A stretch of DNA of 64,000 bases from DASUGC01 sp035606665 (GTDB taxonomy: Bacteria; Acidobacteriota; Vicinamibacteria; Vicinamibacterales; SCN-69-37): positions 186,001-250,000 of the forward strand of contig DATNEY010000034.1 in NCBI GenBank assembly GCA_035606665.1. The letters are read 5' to 3'. Positions 58,553 through 64,000 of this stretch are shown here, one piece after another (within the stretch, counting starts at the first letter, position 1; each line of letters begins with the position of its first letter). The notes beneath the pieces are model-generated. The model saw nothing but the letters and a program-made list of their open reading frames with translations, ran no database searches and was not told the origin of the DNA. Made by a program: the position numbers and the translations under genes.

Positions 58553-60664
58553 ATGACCCGTCAGGAAGGGCTGCGCGAAGAGGCGGACGCTGTGCTGCAG
58601 GCCCTCGTCGGTGGCTCTGCTCAGCTCCGAAGCGATCAATGGACTGCAATTGAGGCACTGGTTGTTGAAAAGAAGAGAGTTTTATGCGTTCAACGAACGG
58701 GCTGGGGGAAATCGGCGGTGTACTTCGTCGCGACCACACTTCTGCGAAGACGAGGATCCGGTCCCACCTTGATTGTGTCGCCGTTGCTCGCGTTGATGAG
58801 GAACCAGATCGAGGCAGCAAAGCGCGCGGGTATCGCTGCCGAGACGATCAACTCGGCAAATATTGCTGATTGGAACAACGTCTACGATCAGGTCATCGAC
58901 AACAAGGTTGATGCGTTGCTCGTGAGCCCTGAGCGACTGAATCACCACGATTTTCGCGACTACATCCTTCCGAAGATCGCGGCGGTAACTGGGTTGGTTG
59001 TCGTAGATGAAGCCCACTGCATTTCTGACTGGGGGCACGACTTCCGCCCGGACTATCGACGAATTCGTACGCTCTTGGCGCAATTGCCGCAGCAGATCCC
59101 AGTTCTCGCGACAACCGCGACGGCGAACGAGCGAGTAACAGCCGACGTTGCTGATCAACTCGGAGAAACGAAGATCCTTCGGGGATCTCTCGATCGTGAA
59201 TCATTGAGGCTCTGCGTCCTTCCGTTTACCCGATCAGCCGATCGCTTGGCGTGGTTGGGAGAACATCTCAACGATCTTCCCGGCTCCGGGATCATCTACG
59301 CACTAACGGTCGGGACGGCCGATCAGACAGCCGAGTATCTTCGTGCACGAGGACACGCAGTCAGGTCTTATAGCGCGCAGAACGAAAGCGACGAACGGTT
59401 AGCTGCCGAGGACGACCTTCTCAACAATCGGGTCAAAGCTCTGGTCGCAACCTCAGCACTCGGCATGGGCTTCGACAAGCCAGATCTTGGATTCGTCGTC
59501 CACGTTGGCGCACCTCCGTCGCCGATTTCGTACTATCAGCAGATCGGACGTGCGGGCCGCGCCCTCAGTAATGCTTTAGTGGTGCTTTTGCCGAGCGACC
59601 AAGACCTTCGCGTCTGGCAGTACTTCACGTCACTGGCCTTTCCGCCGGAACAAGAGGTTCGAAAAATCCTTGGTGCGCTTGCGACGGCAGATCGGCCGCT
59701 CTCGACGCCCGTGCTTGAAACTCACGTCGATCTCAGTCGCACAAGGTTGGAGCACATCCTGCGGGTCTTGGATGTTGACGGTGCAGTTCGCAGAGTTCAG
59801 GGCGGCTGGACACTTACAGGAGTGCCTTGGGAGCACGATACCGTCCGTTATGAGCGAGTCAGCGCAGCCCGTCAAGCCGAACTCGACTCGATGCTTCAGT
59901 ACATCGCTACTGACGCCTGCCGTATGAAGTTCCTTCGTGATTGTCTCGACGATCACGGCGCGGGCCCTTGCGGCCGTTGTGACAACTGCACGGAGCCGTT
60001 CGTTTCTGACAGCGTGTCGACTTCGGAGGCGGAATGCCTAAGCAGACACTTGGCAAAGGCCGGGATTGAGTTGTCGCCTCGCGCGATGTGGCCAACCGGG
60101 CTCCCGAGATTGGGTATTTCGTTGTCAGGAAGAATTGCGAGCGATGAGTTGTGCGATGCAGGCCGTGCTGCGGCGCGGCTAACTGACATGGGTTGGGGCG
60201 AGGAGCTGTCTCGGGTTCTAGCAGCTGAAGACCAGAGGATTCCTGATCGCTTGATGGAGTTGGCTCAACGCGTGCTGGACGATTTCGTTCGGGCGCTGGA
60301 GCTGGATGTTCCTCTCGCATTCGTCGGTATTCGCTCTAGGCGACGCCCGGCGCTCACCGAGTCATTGTTCGAGGGACTCTGTAGCCGGTTCGGTCTTCCG
60401 TTCCTTGGCAGTGTCACCGCACCGAATCCTGAATCACTCGACAAACGATCAAATAACGCAGGTCGGGTGGCGACACTTCACACCGGTCTACTGCCGACGG
60501 CCTCGACGGTCGAAAGCCTGCAGTCCGCCGCCACTGCGGTACTACTGGTCGATGATTTCGTTGATTCCGGCTGGACCATGACCCTGGCTGGGCGTGCCCT
60601 CAAACGCGCGGGTGCCAATCGCGTCTTGCCGTTCGCGCTCGCGACAACAGGGCGACGGGACTAG
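58553..60664 (+). CDS. RecQ-family helicase fused to a phosphoribosyltransferase domain
   Basis: A 703-residue protein. The helicase part (~25-400) has Walker A QRTGWGKS (47-54), DEAH (152-155), TATANERV and QIGRAGR; a RecQ zinc-binding cluster follows (~450-480: CRMKFLRDCLDDHGAGPCGRCDNC split by position). The last ~120 residues carry a type I phosphoribosyltransferase-like (ComF-type) segment with LLVDDFVDSGWTM, the PRPP-binding loop. GAAGGAG lies just before the ATG, after a GGACC-GAAA-GGTCC hairpin (58512-58525). RecQ unwinds DNA; the role of the transferase part (nucleotide sensing or modification) is inference. Divergent from the HEPN genes. Confidence 0.85.
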   Translation: MTRQEGLREEADAVLQALVGGSAQLRSDQWTAIEALVVEKKRVLCVQRTGWGKSAVYFVATTLLRRRGSGPTLIVSPLLALMRNQIEAAKRAGIAAETINSANIADWNNVYDQVIDNKVDALLVSPERLNHHDFRDYILPKIAAVTGLVVVDEAHCISDWGHDFRPDYRRIRTLLAQLPQQIPVLATTATANERVTADVADQLGETKILRGSLDRESLRLCVLPFTRSADRLAWLGEHLNDLPGSGIIYALTVGTADQTAEYLRARGHAVRSYSAQNESDERLAAEDDLLNNRVKALVATSALGMGFDKPDLGFVVHVGAPPSPISYYQQIGRAGRALSNALVVLLPSDQDLRVWQYFTSLAFPPEQEVRKILGALATADRPLSTPVLETHVDLSRTRLEHILRVLDVDGAVRRVQGGWTLTGVPWEHDTVRYERVSAARQAELDSMLQYIATDACRMKFLRDCLDDHGAGPCGRCDNCTEPFVSDSVSTSEAECLSRHLAKAGIELSPRAMWPTGLPRLGISLSGRIASDELCDAGRAAARLTDMGWGEELSRVLAAEDQRIPDRLMELAQRVLDDFVRALELDVPLAFVGIRSRRRPALTESLFEGLCSRFGLPFLGSVTAPNPESLDKRSNNAGRVATLHTGLLPTASTVESLQSAATAVLLVDDFVDSGWTMTLAGRALKRAGANRVLPFALATTGRRD

Positions 60665-60668
60665 CGGG

Positions 60669-61697
60669 CTAGACGTACGACCTGCTGGGATAAATATTCT
60701 TCCGAAGTCTTGGCGGCACGTAGGTCGCACACTGCTCGGCTTCCGCTGGGTGTTCCTTGATGAATCGCGGTCGATCAATCCGGGGAACTCGCACGCGTTT
60801 GAAGCTGCAGATGGGATCGAGCGCTTCGTATTCTCCGAGACGGAGAATCAATTCCGTTCGAAGGTCTTCTAAGTCGGCCGTCAGGCGATGGACGGTGCGA
60901 ACCATCCTCAGATAGAGGTCATGGCTCTCTTCAAACTCGGTTGTTCGCTCAGTCCATCCACTTGGTTGAGAATTTGCCTGCAGCACACGCTCTACGGCCA
61001 GCGCCGCCGCCCGTTCCTCTGCCTGTGCTACCTGACATTCCGGGAATTGTCGAAGCAAGGGCACGTTCCGCCACCGAAATACTCCCGTTGTTTCCGACAC
61101 CGTGCAGTCCGCAACAAGATTAGGGAAGCGCTCTCCGGCAAGCCGAGCGCTAAATCGAATTCCTGCTGGCAGGTATTTCACCGTCACAATCCCGCGAATG
61201 CCAAACGTTGCCCCTGTTGCCGCCTTCAGGCGATAGTCAGCGGCCTTGAGCCGCAACTTTGCCGGTAGGAGTTCCTTCAGGACCCTTCGAGACTGCACGT
61301 GGATGTCGAACTCATCGCTTGTGGCTCGCCTCGTCTGGCCGTTTGATTCTTGGGACAGATAAGGCTGTTCCTTCGACTTTCGTTCATCGATCTGGCGAGC
61401 AATGGCTTTGGCCCTTAGCACCAGGGCAGGCAGTTGGTCTCGTCCACACTTTAGCCACTCGCCCTGCTGCATTTCCTCCGCGTGACTTCGATGTAGGAAG
61501 TGCTCAACTTGTCGGGGCCAAGGTGTCGAGAACGAGTCAAAGCACGCGAGGCCGTACGGATTGCCGGTTTGAAGCTTCGCGACTCGGCGAAGCGGGTCGC
61601 CTGCGGTGATTCCGACCTTGACCAGCCCAAAGTCGTGGTCAGGAGCTGATCCCAACTTCATCACCAGGAAATAGACGTGTCCGCTCTCTGGCGTCAT
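60669..61697 (-). CDS. MUG113/GIY-YIG domain protein
   Basis: A 342-residue protein with an N-terminal GIY-YIG-type nuclease module related to MUG113/T5orf172: HVYFL (7-11), KVGIT (27-31), RRVAKLQTGNPYGL (37-50) and Glu65 in QVEHFLH. The rest (~95-342) is a mixed region with no known family (LAGERFPNLVADCTVSETTGVFRW). Convergent with the helicase gene (4 bases between stops) and divergent from the ribbon-helix-helix gene. Related domains are found in mobile-element and stress proteins. Confidence 0.75.
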   Translation of the reverse strand: MTPESGHVYFLVMKLGSAPDHDFGLVKVGITAGDPLRRVAKLQTGNPYGLACFDSFSTPWPRQVEHFLHRSHAEEMQQGEWLKCGRDQLPALVLRAKAIARQIDERKSKEQPYLSQESNGQTRRATSDEFDIHVQSRRVLKELLPAKLRLKAADYRLKAATGATFGIRGIVTVKYLPAGIRFSARLAGERFPNLVADCTVSETTGVFRWRNVPLLRQFPECQVAQAEERAAALAVERVLQANSQPSGWTERTTEFEESHDLYLRMVRTVHRLTADLEDLRTELILRLGEYEALDPICSFKRVRVPRIDRPRFIKEHPAEAEQCATYVPPRLRKNIYPSRSYV

Positions 61698-61721
61698 AAA
61701 CCCACACCCGCCTGATGTCTA

Positions 61722-61739
61722 ACAATGTAGTACAATGTA
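61722..61739 (+). promoter_or_regulatory. Operator-like direct repeat over the -10 of the RHH gene
   Basis: ACAATGTA occurs twice, at 61722-61729 and 61732-61739, 10 bases apart (one helical turn), and overlaps a TACAAT -10 box (61731-61736) 8 bases before the GTG start. Spaced repeats of this kind are typical of ribbon-helix-helix autoregulation. Confidence 0.6.
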
Positions 61740-61743
61740 ATAC

Positions 61744-61938
61744 GTGTCAGCGCAACGCAAAGTAGCCGCTTTTCGTCTTGACGACGATCTCCTGCAGGGC
61801 CTTAAGACGGTCCATGAGCGCGACGGAATCCTACCGTCAGAGCAGGTGCGTCGAGCCGTCCGCGACTGGTTGCAAACAAAGATGGCTGTCACGAAAACGG
61901 ACCGACAGCGCGCGGGCAAGGCGCGTCGCCGGTCCTAA
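61744..61938 (+). CDS. Ribbon-helix-helix (CopG-type) regulator
   Basis: A 64-residue protein starting at GTG 61744: KVAAFRLDDDLLQGLKTVHERDGILPSEQVRRAVRDWL is a CopG/MetJ-type ribbon-helix-helix domain, followed by a basic tail (RQRAGKARRRS). Likely a small autoregulated DNA-binding protein; the repeat at 61722 is the probable operator. It lies upstream of the serine recombinase, 86 bases away, and could regulate it. Confidence 0.8.
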   Translation: MSAQRKVAAFRLDDDLLQGLKTVHERDGILPSEQVRRAVRDWLQTKMAVTKTDRQRAGKARRRS

Positions 61939-61945
61939 CACGTCA

Positions 61946-62014
61946 ACCTGCTTTAACCAGGTCGACGAGCTACAGCGGATCGTAGCTCGTCGGCCTTCGT
62001 GCTGAAACAGCACG
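61946..62014 (+). promoter_or_regulatory. Three hairpins before the recombinase
   Basis: ACCTG/CAGGT (61946-61962), GACGAGCTAC/GTAGCTCGTC (61964-61991, perfect 10-bp stem) and CGTGCTG-AAA-CAGCACG (61998-62014) follow one another. The last stem abuts the GGAGGAGG ribosome-binding site (62014-62021), so it may control translation of the recombinase. The second could be a terminator for the RHH gene, but no T-tract follows. Confidence 0.5.
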
Positions 62015-62024
62015 GAGGAGGCCC

Positions 62025-62858
62025 ATGCCCGACACGCACGAACCATCGAGACTTACGGAACAACTGGCCCGGACCCGGATCAACCGATCGATTGCAGCCA
62101 TCGGCTTTACACGTGTAGCCGGGGGCTCGACACGCGGGTCCGAGCGTTCGTCTCCATCCAGCGGAAGGCAACGCGAGACGACTTCACGTGGCGTGGGATA
62201 CCTACGCGTCAGCACCGCCGAGCAGGCGGCCGAGGGGCTCGGGTTGGACGCCCAGCGCGACGCGATCGCCAAGGCAGCAGCACGCCTCGGAGTCGAAGTA
62301 ACGGAGTCATTCACTGATGCTGGGGTGTCCGGCGGACTGCCGCTCGAACAACGGCCCGGACTTGTGGCCGCGCTCGACGCGCTCCACGCCGGAGACGTAT
62401 TGATTGTCGCAAAGCGCGATCGACTCGGCCGCGACGTACTGAACGTCGCAATGTTCGAGCGACTCGCCGAACGAAAAGGGGCCCGCATCGTGTCCGCTGC
62501 TGGTGAAGGAACCGAGGGCGACGATCCGACCTCCCGGCTCATGAGGCAGATCGTTGACTGCTTCGCAGAATACGAGCGCGCAATCATACGAGCCCGCACG
62601 AGAGCCGCGCTGGCGGTAAAAAAGTCCAGAGGGCAGCGAGTTGGAGGGATTCCCTTCGGCTACCGGCTTTCCGACGACGGGAGGAACCTGGAATTGAATG
62701 CGGATGAACAGCGGGCGCTGGGCATCCTCAGGTCCCTCCGTGACTCCGGCAAGACGTACGACGCCATCGCAAGCGAACTCAACCGACTCGGCTTTCGATC
62801 TCGGACCGGTCGAGAGTGGGTCCGGCAGTCGGTCCACATGTTGCTCAGGAGCCATTAG
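62025..62858 (+). CDS. Serine recombinase (resolvase/invertase family)
   Basis: A 277-residue site-specific recombinase. The resolvase domain (~57-205) has catalytic Ser in VGYLRVSTAEQ, then DAQRDAI, FTDAGVSGG, LIVAKRDRLGRD and the Arg-rich YERAIIRARTRAAL; a short Recombinase-like segment follows (~205-270: PFGYRLSDDGRNLELN, YDAIASELNRLGFRSR). N-terminal ~55 residues are extra. It lacks the long zinc and coiled-coil domain of large serine integrases, so it is more like a resolvase or small serine recombinase than the enzyme that would use a tRNA site. GGAGGAGG is 4 bases before the ATG. Confidence 0.9.
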   Translation: MPDTHEPSRLTEQLARTRINRSIAAIGFTRVAGGSTRGSERSSPSSGRQRETTSRGVGYLRVSTAEQAAEGLGLDAQRDAIAKAAARLGVEVTESFTDAGVSGGLPLEQRPGLVAALDALHAGDVLIVAKRDRLGRDVLNVAMFERLAERKGARIVSAAGEGTEGDDPTSRLMRQIVDCFAEYERAIIRARTRAALAVKKSRGQRVGGIPFGYRLSDDGRNLELNADEQRALGILRSLRDSGKTYDAIASELNRLGFRSRTGREWVRQSVHMLLRSH

Positions 62859-62906
62859 CGCCGTTTGGGACCGCCGGGGGCAGTTGGGACGACTTGCGGG
62901 GCGGTC

Positions 62907-62949
62907 CGTTTGGCCAAACGGAGGTCAAGTCACCGGTGGGTGACTTGAC
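62907..62949. repeat. Two adjacent palindromes after the recombinase
   Basis: CGTTTGGCCAAACG (62907-62920) is a perfect 14-bp palindrome, followed 3 bases later by GTCAAGTCACC/GGTGACTTGAC (62924-62949), an 11-bp perfect inverted repeat with a 4-base loop. Their position next to a serine recombinase makes them candidate recombination or regulatory sites. Confidence 0.6.
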
Positions 62950-63036
62950 AACGAAACCAGGCTCCCGGCCCGTTGCTGGAGGACTTTTTTCACTTTTTTC
63001 ATGATTTTCCCGGAGGGTCGGTGCCGGGAACGGCCG

Positions 63037-63068
63037 GGCCGAGCGATGGCTCGGCCGCCGGACTTTTT
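63037..63068 (+). terminator. Intrinsic terminator after the recombinase
   Basis: GGCCGAGC/GCTCGGCC (63037-63056) with a 4-base loop is followed after 6 bases by a T-run (TTTTTATAGTTTTT). The stem is GC-rich and the tail T-rich, a standard rho-independent terminator. Confidence 0.7.
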
Positions 63069-63115
63069 ATAGTTTTTATCGGCCTATACAAAAGGGGGGC
63101 CTCACTCTGGCGACC

Positions 63116-63379
63116 GTGTCCATTCGACGGACAGTTTCCATTCTTCGCGGCGTGGTGGTCGTTCCAGTCGGCGAGGTCCGATGGTCACGCGAACGTGGAG
63201 TCCAGTTCGTCGACATGGAACCGCATCTCGCAAGAGCCTTCCAACAGGGCGCTCTCCTCGGGATAAAGAGCTATCGCCCGAAAGACGGCCGAATCTTTCT
63301 CGACGCGATTGAGCAAGAGTTCTACAGGTCCTCAACGATCTTCATCGGCCCAGAGGAAACCCTCAACGAACAGGCGTGA
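63116..63379 (+). CDS. Hypothetical small protein
   Basis: An 87-residue open frame with GTG start at 63116 (MSIRRTVSILRGVVVVPVGEV). Composition is coding-like, with RSRERGVQFVDMEPHLARAF and GIKSYRPKDGRIFLDAIEQEFY reading like a folded domain. No family recognised. The ribosome-binding site is poor; AGGGGGG lies ~18 bases upstream. A TATACA box near 63084 may be its promoter. Confidence 0.5.
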   Translation: MSIRRTVSILRGVVVVPVGEVRWSRERGVQFVDMEPHLARAFQQGALLGIKSYRPKDGRIFLDAIEQEFYRSSTIFIGPEETLNEQA

Positions 63380-63390
63380 CCCCGCAGGGT

Positions 63391-63828
63391 TCATTCTTCC
63401 AGCTCGTTCGAAAACGAAAGACTCAACACGGCTGCCGAGTTGTAGCGGGGCTTCGTCAGGGACATGTAAGCGTGCGTGAGCTGCCCTGATAGGGCCAGCG
63501 TCCAGATGTAGCTGAACTCTGCTGGAGCACAGCTGCCGATGACGCTCACTTCCGGTCGAATCCCGACGAGGTGCGCGACGGCTGCGGGCCGATTCGGTCC
63601 GACTCTTCTGTCGGGATCTGGCCAGATGCTGAATCTGACCTGATCGACATCTCGAATCGGTTCGACGAGCTTTCCGCGCAGCTCCAGCCAAGGTCGGCCC
63701 TCTAGCTCGGGGTCCAGATCGCTAGGTCCGTTGATGCTCAACCTCACGCTCGGTGCGACTGACGAGATCAGAGCGTTTCGCTGAATCGTTTCGAACCGCT
63801 TTGATTTGTGCCGACGTGTTCTGCCCAT
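63391..63828 (-). CDS. Hypothetical protein
   Basis: A 145-residue protein, MGRTRRHKSKRFETIQRNAL at the start, rich in basic residues there and beta-prone later (VRLSINGPSDLDPELEGRPWLELRGKL). No family recognised. GTGAGGTAG precedes the ATG at 63828. Convergent with the gene at 63116 (11 bases between stops). Confidence 0.6.
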   Translation of the reverse strand: MGRTRRHKSKRFETIQRNALISSVAPSVRLSINGPSDLDPELEGRPWLELRGKLVEPIRDVDQVRFSIWPDPDRRVGPNRPAAVAHLVGIRPEVSVIGSCAPAEFSYIWTLALSGQLTHAYMSLTKPRYNSAAVLSLSFSNELEE

Positions 63829-64000
63829 GTGGACTACCTCACGAGGGTGAGTCTAGTCGGCTGGTTTAACGGCGAATCAACCAAGCGCATTGAGGTATTT
63901 GGAGCCGCGAAAGTTGCGCTCAGCAATCGCGGCGTGCGCGGGCGGGAGGGCCGAACCCCAAGTATCATCGGCCCTGCGCCGACTGTCCCTTGCCCTCGTT
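63829..64000. other. Window end, no gene seen
   Basis: The last 170 bases hold only the upstream region of the minus-strand gene at 63391; no further gene or repeat is supported. Confidence 0.5.

Larger units (their letters stand above)
50136..64000. mobile_element. Left part of a genomic island at tRNA-Thr
   Basis: Everything right of the tRNA fragment is accessory: restriction-like DUF262 protein, two HEPN proteins, PIN-like nuclease, RecQ-PRTase, MUG113 protein, ribbon-helix-helix regulator and serine recombinase. Base composition falls (one sample line counts 30 of 60 G+C at 52561, against 43 of 60 at 34201). The right end, intact tRNA and integrase are outside the window. Confidence 0.7.

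Noticed and set aside
62025..62858. Serine recombinase as the integrase of the tRNA island
   Set aside because: tRNA 3'-end integration is typical of tyrosine recombinases, and this protein lacks the long C-terminal domains of large serine integrases; the true integrase is probably outside the window.

Overview
The window looks like a chromosomal segment of a high-GC Gram-negative soil bacterium, most probably an Acidobacteriota of the Vicinamibacteria type. This is inferred from the VWA protein of the kind common in Acidobacteria, secreted carboxypeptidase-regulatory-domain proteins, PepSY, M14 and M28 peptidases, OmpA lipoproteins, sigma-54 signalling and an EF-P with Asn34. No rRNA or other species marker is present, so the rank is tentative.

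Bases 1-22,700 are mostly housekeeping. A minus-strand cluster runs uvrC, site-2 protease, trpS, scpA, scpB, rluB, then cmk and rpsA, interrupted by two secreted proteins, an alpha/beta hydrolase and a DUF6335 gene. Beyond it lie a CDP-alcohol phosphotransferase, tdk, efp, an hsp20-htrA pair, the coupled uvrA-mpg repair genes and a glycine-rich RRM protein. Bases 22,700-32,100 hold a seven-gene minus-strand operon for peptide and amino-acid use (M14, M28, amino-acid permease, DDAH/deiminase, PepSY, amidohydrolase, YCF48-like), mostly joined by 4-base overlaps. Bases 32,200-43,000 hold a PLP decarboxylase, an NtrC-type regulator with its kinase, envelope lipoproteins, a VWA protein and an ECF sigma/anti-sigma unit. 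Bases 42,800-49,200 hold a MacB-like exporter and a YqjD/holin/DUF3618 membrane operon; that operon and a nearby 60-residue membrane protein each have a good sigma-54 promoter.

At 50,136-50,182 there is a 3' fragment of tRNA-Thr(CGT) without its 5' half, the usual scar of an integrated element. Everything to its right looks like a genomic island that continues past the window: lower GC, many hypotheticals and a defence-like gene set. It carries a GmrSD-like DUF262/HNH protein with a membrane coiled-coil partner, a zinc-ribbon PIN-like nuclease with a WYL-like partner, two adjacent ApeA-type HEPN proteins, a RecQ helicase fused to a phosphoribosyltransferase domain, a MUG113 GIY-YIG protein, a ribbon-helix-helix regulator and a serine recombinase. 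This is the best candidate for an undescribed system.

The non-coding DNA is unusually rich in repeats: (i) four copies of a ~100-bp GC-rich element, all in the same orientation with a GGGG(A)C-GAA-G(T)CCCC hairpin 7-19 nt before a start codon; (ii) GTAG/GGAG-headed REP palindromes, three of them inside secretion-signal coding regions; (iii) short-period arrays (7, 8 or 9 bp), several folded into long inverted repeats, one inserted in frame into uvrC.
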